Source of the DNA: Clostridium sp. D53t1_180928_C8
GTDB taxonomy: Bacteria; Bacillota; Clostridia; Clostridiales; Clostridiaceae
Assembly (NCBI RefSeq): GCF_015667795.1
Contig: NZ_JADPEL010000006.1
Location: 1 to 64,000, forward strand
DNA: 64,000 bases
Direction: 5' to 3'
Shown here piece by piece: positions 1 to 8,352 of this stretch; position 1 is the first letter of the stretch, and each line of letters opens with the position of its first letter. Both the position numbers and the translations under genes were made by a program. The notes beneath the pieces are model-generated. The model saw nothing but the letters and a program-made list of their open reading frames with translations, made no database searches and had not been told where the DNA came from.

Positions 1-52
1 TATTATTTAAATTATTATATTATCTCATAAATGACATTTAAATACAGCAAAT

Positions 53-81
53 TTGACATATATAAATTTATATAGTAATGT
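53..81 (+). promoter_or_regulatory. Putative promoter of the 3D-domain gene
   Basis: TTGACA at 53-58 is followed after 17 bases by TAATGT at 76-81, about 40 bases before the start codon. The -35 is perfect and the -10 is weak, so this is a plausible but unproven vegetative promoter. The rest of positions 1-110 shows nothing else. Confidence 0.45.
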
Positions 82-119
82 AACGTCAAGAATAATAATT
101 CTTTTAGGAGGTGAATTTT

Positions 120-1274
120 TTGTTTAAAAAGTTTATTACTGTTTCCTTAGCTACAGCATTATTAACTTCTTCGTTAAGCTTTATTTCTGTATATGCTGCT
201 ACGCCACAAGATACAATAAATGAAAACTTACAAAAATATCAAACACTTGATAATCAAATTTTAGAATTAAATTCAAAAATTCAAGCATTAGATTTAGAAA
301 TAGATCAAACTACAATTAAGTTAAATGAAAATAATACGGCTATTGCCGATATTGAAGATCAGATAAAAACAAACGAAGCTAAATTAGAACAAACTAAAGA
401 AGATATCGAAAGTTCTCAAGTTGTTTTAGATAACAGAGTTAGAACTATGTATAAAACAAATATGACTTCAAACATTTTAGTTAGTATTATTACTTCTAAA
501 AGTGTATCTGAATTATTTTCAAAGGTACAAGCTATTTCAAAAATAATTTCTACCGATAAAGAAGTATTAGCTACTATTAATGAAAAGAAATCTGAGTTAG
601 ATTCAACTATTGAGTCATTAAATAATAAAAATTCAGAACTTATTGTTTTAAAAAAAACAATTGAGGAAGATTTGAAAACTGTTGAAAGCAAAAAAGCTGA
701 ACAAGAGCAATATGTAGAACAATTAAACTCTGAAAAAAAATCTGTTTTTTCAGTTATAGAAGAAAATGAAAAAATATTAATATCAAAACCTTTATCTATA
801 GCTAACTCTTCATCAGCTTCTGCATCAGAATTGCAAAATGCTATTGATACATTAAATTCTTACATCCCATTGCTAAATAGCTCAACAACTATTAATATGG
901 CTAAAGATGGAATTAGCAATGCTAAATCAAGAATAGATGAGCTTAATACACCTACAGTTCCTACAACTGGAACTGAAGTTGGTACTGCAATCAAAACATT
1001 AACTATGGAATCAACAGCTTATTATGGACATGCTACTACAGCCTCTGGATTAAAGCCAGTTAGAAACCCTGATGGCATTAGTACTATTGCTGTTGATCCT
1101 AGTGTAATTCCATTAGGTTCTAAAGTTTATGTCTCTGGATATGGTGTAGCTATTGCTGCCGATACTGGAGGAGCAATTAAGGGAAATATTATTGATGTAT
1201 ATCTTAACACTTATGAAGAATGTATGTCATGGGGAAGAAGACAAGTTACTGTACAAATTTTAGAATATCCATGA
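120..1274 (+). CDS. Secreted coiled-coil protein with C-terminal 3D domain
   Basis: Probable cell-wall-acting protein of 384 residues. The N-terminus (MFKKFITVSLATALL) is a signal peptide that ends near an Ala-rich VYAA. Residues about 30-230 form a long coiled coil of the PcsB/CwlO N-terminal type. The C-terminal 95 residues are a 3D domain, the small MltA-like double-psi barrel: STAYY opening, AVDP, AADTGG and NIIDVY supply the conserved aspartates. Such domains are linked to peptidoglycan cleavage in spore-formers (family knowledge). I start at the TTG at 120 because AGGAGG at 106-111 is placed correctly for it. The GTG at 111 overlaps the Shine-Dalgarno itself. A + strand terminator follows, so it looks monocistronic. 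The substrate is not deducible. Confidence 0.85.
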   Translation: MFKKFITVSLATALLTSSLSFISVYAATPQDTINENLQKYQTLDNQILELNSKIQALDLEIDQTTIKLNENNTAIADIEDQIKTNEAKLEQTKEDIESSQVVLDNRVRTMYKTNMTSNILVSIITSKSVSELFSKVQAISKIISTDKEVLATINEKKSELDSTIESLNNKNSELIVLKKTIEEDLKTVESKKAEQEQYVEQLNSEKKSVFSVIEENEKILISKPLSIANSSSASASELQNAIDTLNSYIPLLNSSTTINMAKDGISNAKSRIDELNTPTVPTTGTEVGTAIKTLTMESTAYYGHATTASGLKPVRNPDGISTIAVDPSVIPLGSKVYVSGYGVAIAADTGGAIKGNIIDVYLNTYEECMSWGRRQVTVQILEYP

Positions 1275-1285
1275 TAATTAGCTGT

Positions 1286-1326
1286 GGTAAGCTTTTAGGA
1301 TAAACCTCCTGAAAGCTTACCATTTT
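1286..1326 (+). terminator. Intrinsic terminator of the 3D-domain gene
   Basis: GGTAAGCTTTTAGGA (1286-1300) pairs with TCCTGAAAGCTTACC (1307-1321) with one G-T wobble, followed by ATTTTAATTTT. It lies between two convergent genes. Confidence 0.8.
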
Positions 1327-1340
1327 AATTTTAACAATAC

Positions 1341-1979
1341 TTAATAGCCATATGTTTCATTAATTAATAATATAAATATTCTATTAGGAACTGGCTTCTT
1401 TATCACTGTATACTCACGACAAATCCTTTCTGGACTATTACAATTCATGCACTTCCCTGTAACTGTACATGGAGTTTTCCTATTTAACCTTTTTGCATTC
1501 GCTGGTGCTGCTAAATTTTCAACTCTATAAATTGCTTCATTTATATCTTTTACAATTTTATTTACTCCAGCAATAACTATTACCTTATCTGGACCATAAA
1601 GCATTGCTGCAACCCTATTTCCATTACCATCAACATTATATAATTCTCCCTCTTCTGTTATTGCATTAGTACTTGTAAAATAAGCATCACAAAAGAAAGA
1701 CTTCCTATATATTTCCTTTATTTCATCAGCAGTTAACCCTTCTTTATATCTATCTAGTAATTCATATCTTCCACTTCTTAAATGTTCCATTATTTTAGCT
1801 TCAAATAATGTCATTGATCCCCCAAAGCTAACTTTACTGCCTTTATTAACTAATTCTTCTATTTTATTAATAAGCTCATTTTCTGTATTAATTAAATAAC
1901 CCTCCATATTATTTTTTCTTAACGCTTCTAAAGTCCTATTTATTTTCACTTCATTAACCCATTTTAAATTACTATCCAT
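1341..1979 (-). CDS. LUD-domain protein (lactate utilization LutC/YkgG-like)
   Basis: 212-residue soluble protein of the LUD (DUF162) family. A GG-containing segment (VSFGGSMTLFEA, about residues 50-61), a FFCDAYFTSTNAITEEGEL stretch (about 95-112) and YGPDKVIVIAG (about 129-139) fit the family. The C-terminal part has a Cys cluster (TVTGKCMNCNSPERICREY). Stand-alone clostridial members are of unknown function; the family as a whole includes lactate-utilization accessory proteins. GAGGAG lies 8 bases before the ATG. It faces the 3D-domain gene and diverges from the NUDIX gene, with no lutA or lutB beside it, so a role in lactate oxidation is not supported here. Confidence 0.75.
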   Translation of the reverse strand: MDSNLKWVNEVKINRTLEALRKNNMEGYLINTENELINKIEELVNKGSKVSFGGSMTLFEAKIMEHLRSGRYELLDRYKEGLTADEIKEIYRKSFFCDAYFTSTNAITEEGELYNVDGNGNRVAAMLYGPDKVIVIAGVNKIVKDINEAIYRVENLAAPANAKRLNRKTPCTVTGKCMNCNSPERICREYTVIKKPVPNRIFILLINETYGY

Positions 1980-2114
1980 TTAAATCTAACTCCTCAAATT
2001 TATTTATATTAAAATTTTAATCCAATATTTATTATAATCCAATAATATAATTTATTTTTTTATTATTTATGTTATTATATTTATAAAACTCTAATTCTAG
2101 AAAGGATTAATATT

Positions 2115-2681
2115 ATGAATTGGATTGAAAAAATAAAAAATTATGAGCCTTATAATGAACAAGAATTTAAAGATAAAGATTTAATACTAAAATTTATTGT
2201 TTCACACAATGATGTTTTAACACGTAACAATTCTGTTGCCCATATGACTAGTTCTGGATATATAGTTAATAAATCAAGAACTAAAGTCTTAATGATTTAT
2301 CATAATATTTACAAAAGCTGGGCATGGACTGGTGGGCATGCTGATGGTGATTCAGATTTACTACACGTTGCTATCAAAGAAGCTAAAGAAGAAACAGGAC
2401 TAAAAAATGTAACTCCTGTAATCAATGATATTCTTGGATTAGATGTTCTAACTGTAAATGGTCATATTAAGAAAGGTGAATATATTTCGTCACATTTACA
2501 TTTATCTATAGCTTATCTTTTAGAAGCCTGTGAAGAGGATGAACTTATAATTAATGAAGAAGAAACTAGTGGTGTTAAGTGGATTCCAATTGATGAATTA
2601 CATGTTCATTGCAATGAACCATACATAATAGATACTGTTTACTCTAAATTTAATAAAAAAATTAAGGAGCTGAATTTATAA
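2115..2681 (+). CDS. NUDIX hydrolase
   Basis: 188-residue NUDIX-fold protein, predicted to hydrolyse a nucleoside diphosphate linked to another group in the cytoplasm. The Nudix box is at about residues 74-97 (GGHADGD ... KEAKEETGL). The first box Glu is replaced by Ser and the Arg by Lys, while the metal-binding EE pair is kept. AAAGG at 2101-2105 serves as ribosome binding site. It is an isolated gene. Its last codons overlap a hairpin that terminates the convergent PFOR gene. The substrate cannot be told from the sequence. Confidence 0.82.
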   Translation: MNWIEKIKNYEPYNEQEFKDKDLILKFIVSHNDVLTRNNSVAHMTSSGYIVNKSRTKVLMIYHNIYKSWAWTGGHADGDSDLLHVAIKEAKEETGLKNVTPVINDILGLDVLTVNGHIKKGEYISSHLHLSIAYLLEACEEDELIINEEETSGVKWIPIDELHVHCNEPYIIDTVYSKFNKKIKELNL

Positions 2682-2693
2682 ATTCAGCTCCTT
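2655..2693 (-). terminator. Terminator of nifJ, lying inside the 3' end of the NUDIX gene
   Basis: A near-perfect palindrome at 2664-2693 (AAGGAGCTGAATTT / AATTCAGCTCCTT) is followed, read on the minus strand, by AATTTTTTTATT. The poly-T is on the minus side only, so it ends transcription of the PFOR gene while encoding the last residues and stop of the NUDIX gene on the other strand. Confidence 0.85.
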
Positions 2694-2697
2694 ACTA

Positions 2698-5600
2698 TTA
2701 ATCTTGTGCTAACTTCTTATAGTTTTCTAATCTTTCTTTAGCATCTTTTTCTGTCTTATCAAATAATTCTTCAGCTAATTCTGGGAAAACTTTAGCTAGG
2801 GCTGCATATCTTACCTCACCCATCAAGAAATCCTTAAAATCTTCCTTTGGTTCTTTTGAATCTAATGTAAATGGATTCTTTTCTCCCTTTAATGAAGGAT
2901 TATATCTGTAAAGATTCCAATATCCGCAATCTACAGCCCTCTTTTGCTCATCAGGAGTATTACTCATACCAGATTTTATTCCATGGCTTATACATGGTGC
3001 ATATGCAATAATTAATGATGGCCCATTATATTTTTCTGCTTCAGTTATAGCTTTAATTGTTTGATTTTTATCTGCACCTAATGATACTTGTGCTACATAA
3101 ACATATCCATAACTCATAGCCATCATTCCTAAATCTTTCTTCTTAGTTCTCTTTCCTGAAGCTGCAAATTTAGCTATTGCCGCTGTAGGTGTAGATTTTG
3201 ATGCTTGACCTCCAGTATTTGAATAAATTTCTGTATCAAATACAAGTACATTAACATCTTCATTACTTGCAAGCACATGATCTAATCCACCATAACCAAT
3301 ATCATATGCCCATCCATCTCCACCAAATATCCATTGTGATCTCTTAATGAAGAATTCTTTATCCTTTAATATTTCTTTTGCAATCTCTTCATTACAACCT
3401 TGTAAAGCAGATTCTAACTTTTCTGCCCTTTCTCTTGATCCTTCGCCTTCATCTTTATTATTTAACCATTCTTCCATTGCTTCTTTTGCACTACTACATA
3501 AACCTTCATTTAATGCTTTTTGAATCTTTGAAGCAATTCTTTCTCTTATAGTTTTAACTCCCATAAACATTCCAAGTCCATATTCTGCATTATCTTCAAA
3601 TAAAGAGTTAGCCCATGCTGGTCCATAGCCTTCTTGATTTTTTGTATAAGCTGTTGCTGCTCCTGATGATGCCCAAATTGAAGAACATCCTGTAGCATTT
3701 GCTATTACCATTCTATCACCAAATAATTGAGTTACTAATTTTGCATATGGAGTTTCTCCACAACCTGCACATGCGCCTGAGAACTCTAATAATGGTTGTT
3801 CAAATTGACTTCCTTTAACTGTGTTCTTGTTCATAGGATTTTTCTTATTCTTTATATCTTCTACTGCAAATTCCCAAGCCTCTATTTGATCATGTTGTGA
3901 ATCAAATGGTTTCATAACAAGTGCTTTTCCTGGAGCTGGGCATACCTCTGCACAATTAGAACATCCAGTACAGTCAAGTGGTGTAACTCCTATAGTATAA
4001 AAATAAGAAACATCTCCCTTAACACCTTTTGCTTCAAGTTTTTTAAAGCTTGAAGGAGCATTTTTAACTTCTTCTTCTGTTGATAAGAAAGGTCTAATAC
4101 ATGCATGTGGACATACATATGAGCATTGATTACATTGAATACAATTTTCTGGAATCCACTCTGGAACATTAACTGCTATTCCTCTCTTTTCATATTTAGT
4201 AGTTCCATGCATAAATGTACCATCTTCTATATTATTATTTACAAAAGCTGATACAGGCAAGTTGTTTCCTTCAAGCTTATTAATAGGAATACAAATATTT
4301 CTTACAAAATCAGGAACACTCATTTCTTCTTGAAGTTTGTCATCACTTGCAGACTTCCATGAATCTGGAACATCAATTTTTATTACTGATTCTAATCCTT
4401 TATCTATAGCAGCATAATTCATATTTATAACTTTTTCACCCTTTTTACCATATGAAGTAACTACTGCTTCTTTTAAATACTTAATAGCTTCATCAACTGG
4501 AATAATATTAGCAAGTTTAAAGAAGGCTGCTTGCATTATCATATTAATTCTTCCGCCTAAACCTATTTCTTGAGCTATTTTCACTGCATTTATTGTATAG
4601 AAATTTATATTGTTTTCAGCAATATATTTTTTCATTTTTCCTGGTAATTTTTCATCTAGTTCTTCTTTATCCCATATAGTATTTAATACAAATACACCAT
4701 TTTTTCTTAAACCTTCTAATACATTATATGAATATACATATGATTGATTATGACAAGCAACAAAATCAGCCTTATCTATTTCATAATGTGATTTTATTGG
4801 ATTTTTACCAAATCTTAAGTGAGAAATAGTTATCCCCCCCGATTTTCTTGAATCATAAGCAAAATATCCTTGTGCATACATATTAGTATGATCACCAATT
4901 ATTTTAATTGCACTCTTATTAGCACCTACTGTACCATCTGATCCAAGTCCCCAGAACTTACAAGCTGTTGTGCCCTCAATAGCTACATCTATTTCATTAT
5001 CAGGTATTAATGATAAATTAGTTACATCATCTGTAATACCTATAGTAAATCTATTTTTTGGATTTTCATTTGCTAAATTACTATAAACAGCTGCAATGTC
5101 TGCTGGATATGGGTCCTTTGATCCTAAACCAAATCTTCCTCCTACTACCTTTGGTGGATTTTCCATATCATTTACAGCTCTTAATATATCTAGATATAAA
5201 GGTTCACCTATTGAACCTGGTTCCTTAGTTCTATCTAATACTGCAATTTTTTTAACTGTATTTGGAATAGTATTTAATAACCTTTCAATACTGAATGGTC
5301 TATATAATCTTACTTTTATTAATCCAACCTTTTCCCCTTTATTTCTTAAATAATCTATTGTTTCCTCAACTACTTCACTAATAGATCCCATCGAAATTAT
5401 TATTCTATCTGCATCAGGTGCACCATAATAATCAAAGCAATGATATTCTCTTCCTGTTAATTCAGTAATTTTACTCATATACTCTTCAACTACTGCTGGT
5501 ATATCATCATAATATTTATTTAATGATTCACATAATTGGAAATATACATCTGGATTCTGTGCAGTTCCTCTAGTTACTGGGTGACTTGGGTTTAATGCAT

Positions 5601-6213
5601 TCTTTCTAAAGTTATCTAAAGCTTCATAATCTAAAAGCTTAGCTAATTCATCATATTCTAAAACTTCTACTTTTTGTATTTCATGAGAAACTCTAAAACC
5701 ATCAAAGAAGTTTACAAATGGCATTTTTGCTTTAAGTGCAGCTAAATGTGCCACAGGAGATAAATCCATTACCTCTTGTACTGAACCCTCTGCTAGCATT
5801 GCACAACCTGTTGCTCTTGCTGCCATAACATCTTGATGATCCCCAAATATACTTAATGATGAAGTTGCTAATGCTCTTGCTGCAACATGTAAAACACCAG
5901 GTAATCTTTCACCTACCATCTTATACATATTAGGTATCATAAGTAATAAACCTTGTGATGCTGTATATGTAGTTCCTAATGCTCCACTTTGAAGTATTCC
6001 GTGAAGTGCACCTGCTGCCCCAGCTTCTGATTGCATTTCTACAACCTTTACCGGCTCTCCAAATATATTCTTCTTTCCTTGAGCTACCCATTCATCAATA
6101 TGCTCAGCCATAGGAGATGAAGGTGTTATTGGATAGATTGAACTTACTTCTGTAAATGCATATGAAACATAAGCAGCCGCTGTATTACCATCCATTGTCT
6201 TCATTTTTCTCAT
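2698..6213 (-). CDS. nifJ: Pyruvate:ferredoxin (flavodoxin) oxidoreductase
   Basis: Full-length 1171-residue single-chain PFOR, which oxidises pyruvate to acetyl-CoA and CO2 and reduces ferredoxin; it is the central fermentative enzyme of clostridia. Visible domains: N-terminal pyrimidine-binding domain with the YPITPSSPMAEH motif (about residues 24-35), domain II (about 250-410), PFOR EKR domain (about 420-620), two 4Fe-4S motifs (CIQCNQCSYVCPHAC near 690, CTGCSNCAEVCP near 750), a third cluster-ligand region CAGCGETPY near 816, and the TPP/Mg site GDGWAYDIGYGG near 968. AGAGAGG lies 9 bases before the ATG. It is monocistronic, closed by the terminator at 2655-2693. No anomaly seen. Confidence 0.97.
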   Translation of the reverse strand: MRKMKTMDGNTAAAYVSYAFTEVSSIYPITPSSPMAEHIDEWVAQGKKNIFGEPVKVVEMQSEAGAAGALHGILQSGALGTTYTASQGLLLMIPNMYKMVGERLPGVLHVAARALATSSLSIFGDHQDVMAARATGCAMLAEGSVQEVMDLSPVAHLAALKAKMPFVNFFDGFRVSHEIQKVEVLEYDELAKLLDYEALDNFRKNALNPSHPVTRGTAQNPDVYFQLCESLNKYYDDIPAVVEEYMSKITELTGREYHCFDYYGAPDADRIIISMGSISEVVEETIDYLRNKGEKVGLIKVRLYRPFSIERLLNTIPNTVKKIAVLDRTKEPGSIGEPLYLDILRAVNDMENPPKVVGGRFGLGSKDPYPADIAAVYSNLANENPKNRFTIGITDDVTNLSLIPDNEIDVAIEGTTACKFWGLGSDGTVGANKSAIKIIGDHTNMYAQGYFAYDSRKSGGITISHLRFGKNPIKSHYEIDKADFVACHNQSYVYSYNVLEGLRKNGVFVLNTIWDKEELDEKLPGKMKKYIAENNINFYTINAVKIAQEIGLGGRINMIMQAAFFKLANIIPVDEAIKYLKEAVVTSYGKKGEKVINMNYAAIDKGLESVIKIDVPDSWKSASDDKLQEEMSVPDFVRNICIPINKLEGNNLPVSAFVNNNIEDGTFMHGTTKYEKRGIAVNVPEWIPENCIQCNQCSYVCPHACIRPFLSTEEEVKNAPSSFKKLEAKGVKGDVSYFYTIGVTPLDCTGCSNCAEVCPAPGKALVMKPFDSQHDQIEAWEFAVEDIKNKKNPMNKNTVKGSQFEQPLLEFSGACAGCGETPYAKLVTQLFGDRMVIANATGCSSIWASSGAATAYTKNQEGYGPAWANSLFEDNAEYGLGMFMGVKTIRERIASKIQKALNEGLCSSAKEAMEEWLNNKDEGEGSRERAEKLESALQGCNEEIAKEILKDKEFFIKRSQWIFGGDGWAYDIGYGGLDHVLASNEDVNVLVFDTEIYSNTGGQASKSTPTAAIAKFAASGKRTKKKDLGMMAMSYGYVYVAQVSLGADKNQTIKAITEAEKYNGPSLIIAYAPCISHGIKSGMSNTPDEQKRAVDCGYWNLYRYNPSLKGEKNPFTLDSKEPKEDFKDFLMGEVRYAALAKVFPELAEELFDKTEKDAKERLENYKKLAQD

Positions 6214-6365
6214 AGTTCTTACCTCTCTTTCATTAATTTTTCAAATTATATTATGTTTTAAGCTTTTACCAAATAAATTTTTACTCTTTAATAGTATTTA
6301 AAAAATAAAAAATAATATGTATTTACGTTGAATACTTTTTATTTTCCTTTTTTTATATTCAAGCA

Positions 6366-6394
6366 TTGACTATATAATTTCAAAGTATTATACT
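6366..6394 (+). promoter_or_regulatory. Promoter of the initiator tRNA gene
   Basis: TTGACT at 6366-6371, a 17-base spacer and TATACT at 6389-6394. The tRNA begins 24 bases downstream of the -10. Confidence 0.8.
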
Positions 6395-6417
6395 AATAAT
6401 ATAAATTAATATAATAT

Positions 6418-6493
6418 CGCGGGGTGGAGCAGTTGGCAGCTCGTTGGGCTCATAACCCAAAGGTCGTAGGTTCAAGTCCTATCCCCGCAACCA
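6418..6493 (+). tRNA. Initiator tRNA-fMet (CAT anticodon)
   Basis: 76-base cloverleaf with encoded CCA at 6491-6493. The acceptor stem is CGCGGGG/CCCCGC with an unpaired C1-A72 (6418 and 6489). The anticodon stem next to the CTCATAA loop has three consecutive G-C pairs (GGG/CCC). Both are hallmarks of the initiator rather than elongator Met tRNA. It is a single gene with its own promoter and terminator, outside any rRNA or tRNA cluster in this window. Confidence 0.95.
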
Positions 6494-6526
6494 AAAAAAG
6501 AATATCTTTACGATATTTTTTTTTAT
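6494..6526 (+). terminator. Terminator of the tRNA gene
   Basis: The AATATC/GATATT hairpin (6501-6517) is flanked by A-run and T-run (6517-6525), immediately after the CCA end. Confidence 0.75.
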
Positions 6527-6566
6527 TATTATTTTAAAAATATCTTTTTTCATTAAAAATCTGTAA

Positions 6567-6611
6567 CAAAAAAAGATATAGAATATTTATTCTACTAAAT
6601 ATCCTATATCT
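6567..6611 (-). terminator. Terminator of the nicotinamidase-like gene
   Basis: On the minus strand AGATATAGGATATTTA pairs with TAAATATTCTATATCT, followed by TTTTTTT (the A-run at 6567-6574). Confidence 0.8.
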
Positions 6612-6630
6612 ACTTTATTAATAAATCTTT

Positions 6631-7176
6631 TTAATTTCTATTTATCACTTTAACCTGCAATGATTCAATTACATCTAAAGCCTTTTCATGTAAATCATTA
6701 TCAAAGCTTGCGCATAGTGATGCATCTACCATAATATCAGCATTTATATATTGTGATTGTAATGTTACTACATTGCTTATTACGCATATGTTAGTTACAA
6801 CCCCTACTATTTCAATACAATCTATGTTATCTCCTATTCTTTCGACTAATTTAATCATCATTTCTGGCGAAATTCCAAAAGAATATTTGTTTATATGAAT
6901 AGCATTTGAATTTTCTTTAAACTCACTAAGTTTTCCATATAACTCATGCCCTTTAGTATTTATTATACAATGCGGTACTGGTAAACTCTTTCCCTCTCTT
7001 GTATTTAAATATTCTTCTGAATGTGTATCATATGTAAAAACTACATTGTGACCTTCATTTAAATAACTTTTAACTTTATTATATATATTATTCTCTAAGT
7101 TTTCAGCCCTTACAAAACCTAAAGCCCCATTAACAAAATCATTTTGATAATCAATTACTACTAATAATTTTTTCAT
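6631..7176 (-). CDS. Nicotinamidase-like cysteine hydrolase (isochorismatase family)
   Basis: 181-residue hydrolase of the isochorismatase/nicotinamidase fold. Catalytic triad candidates are Asp in VVIDYQNDF (near residue 9), Lys in the INKYSFG segment, and Cys in the VGVVTNICV motif near 127. A DTHSEEY segment and the later PHC His match the nicotinamidase metal site (Asp-x-His ... His). The likely reaction is nicotinamide to nicotinate for NAD salvage, inferred and not proven. I start at the ATG at 7176 because GGAGG sits just upstream; the ATG at 7203 lies before that Shine-Dalgarno. It stands alone between a tRNA gene and the divergent uppP. Confidence 0.8.
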   Translation of the reverse strand: MKKLLVVIDYQNDFVNGALGFVRAENLENNIYNKVKSYLNEGHNVVFTYDTHSEEYLNTREGKSLPVPHCIINTKGHELYGKLSEFKENSNAIHINKYSFGISPEMMIKLVERIGDNIDCIEIVGVVTNICVISNVVTLQSQYINADIMVDASLCASFDNDLHEKALDVIESLQVKVINRN

Positions 7177-7395
7177 AACCTTTCCTCCATTTAGCTTATA
7201 CATATACTACTATATTTTACTCTATAACATTACTAATGTATATACACCTTTCAAAAATTTATATAACAGTTATAATTTAGTATTGATTTTTGTTAAAATT
7301 TTATTTTATTTTACCATTTTTCCTTTAATAAATTATTATTCTTATATATAATAGAAAGGTGATTAAATTAATATAGTTACAATGGAGGTAATTTG

Positions 7396-8235
7396 ATGGA
7401 GTTTTTAGAAATTATTAAGGCCATAATTCTTGGTATCGTTGAAGGTATTACAGAATGGCTTCCTATCAGTAGTACTGGACATATGATTTTAGTTGATGAA
7501 TTCTTGAAACTAAATGTTTCTAAAGAGTTTATGGATATGTTCTTAGTAGTTATACAACTCGGTGCTATTTTTGCAGTTATTTTATTATATTGGAAAAAAA
7601 TATTCCCATTTAAATATGATAATGGCGTTAAAATTGAAAAAGATACTTTAATAATGTGGGTTAAAATTTTAATTGCATGCGTTCCTGCTGCTATTGTTGG
7701 ACTTTTATTTGATGATCAGCTTAATGCATTATTCTTCAATCCTACTACAGTTGCCGTAATGCTAATACTGTTTGGTATTTTATTTATAGTTATAGAAAAC
7801 TATAATAAAGGTAAAAGACCTAAAATTAATAGTTTAGCTGAAATAACTTATACAGTTGCAATTATGATAGGACTTTTCCAACTTATAGCTGCGATTTTCC
7901 CTGGAACTTCTCGTTCAGGTGCTACTATTGTTGGAGCATTATTGATTGGTGTTTCTAGAACTGTAGCTGCAGAATTTACATTCTTCCTTGCAATTCCAGT
8001 TATGTTTGGAGCTAGTGCTTTAAAACTTGTTAAATTTGGACTTCAAACAGGATTTGCTATGACAGGAAATGAATTAACAATATTATTAGTTGGAATGGTT
8101 GTAGCCTTTATAGTATCAATAATTGCTATTAAATTCTTAATGTCTTACATAAAGAATAATGACTTTAAGATTTTTGGATGGTATAGAATTGTTCTTGGTA
8201 TAATTGTTCTTTTATATTTCTATGTTATTAGATAG
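7396..8235 (+). CDS. uppP: Undecaprenyl-diphosphate phosphatase
   Basis: 279-residue polytopic membrane protein (about eight helices) that dephosphorylates undecaprenyl diphosphate to recycle the cell-wall lipid carrier; extra copies confer bacitracin tolerance. Signature segments: GIVEGITEWLPISSTGH (about residues 13-29, with the ExxxE pair) and PGTSRSGATI (about 167-176). Length matches the family (about 270). GGAGG at 7384-7388 places the start at the ATG at 7396 rather than the TTG three bases upstream. It is a single-gene unit followed by a long hairpin. Confidence 0.95.
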   Translation: MEFLEIIKAIILGIVEGITEWLPISSTGHMILVDEFLKLNVSKEFMDMFLVVIQLGAIFAVILLYWKKIFPFKYDNGVKIEKDTLIMWVKILIACVPAAIVGLLFDDQLNALFFNPTTVAVMLILFGILFIVIENYNKGKRPKINSLAEITYTVAIMIGLFQLIAAIFPGTSRSGATIVGALLIGVSRTVAAEFTFFLAIPVMFGASALKLVKFGLQTGFAMTGNELTILLVGMVVAFIVSIIAIKFLMSYIKNNDFKIFGWYRIVLGIIVLLYFYVIR

Positions 8236-8239
8236 TATA

Positions 8240-8345
8240 ATATAAAAAAGGGATTGTTTAAAACTAATAATTCACTTAATAACTAGATTGCAAAGCAATT
8301 TATTAAAGTGAGAACTAGAGTTTTGATTCAATCCCTTTTTAATAC
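8240..8345. terminator. Long stacked hairpin between uppP and a histidine kinase gene (bidirectional terminator)
   Basis: AAAAAGGGATTG (8245-8256) pairs perfectly with CAATCCCTTTTT (8329-8340). Inside it are further helices: AAAACT/AGTTTT, TCACTTAATAA/TTATTAAAGTGA, and ATTGC-AAA-GCAAT at the tip. The whole 96 bases fold as one long imperfect rod. Poly-T on both strands suits both convergent genes. It is longer than ordinary terminators and may be a decayed palindromic element. Confidence 0.65.
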
Positions 8346-8352
8346 TATTACA

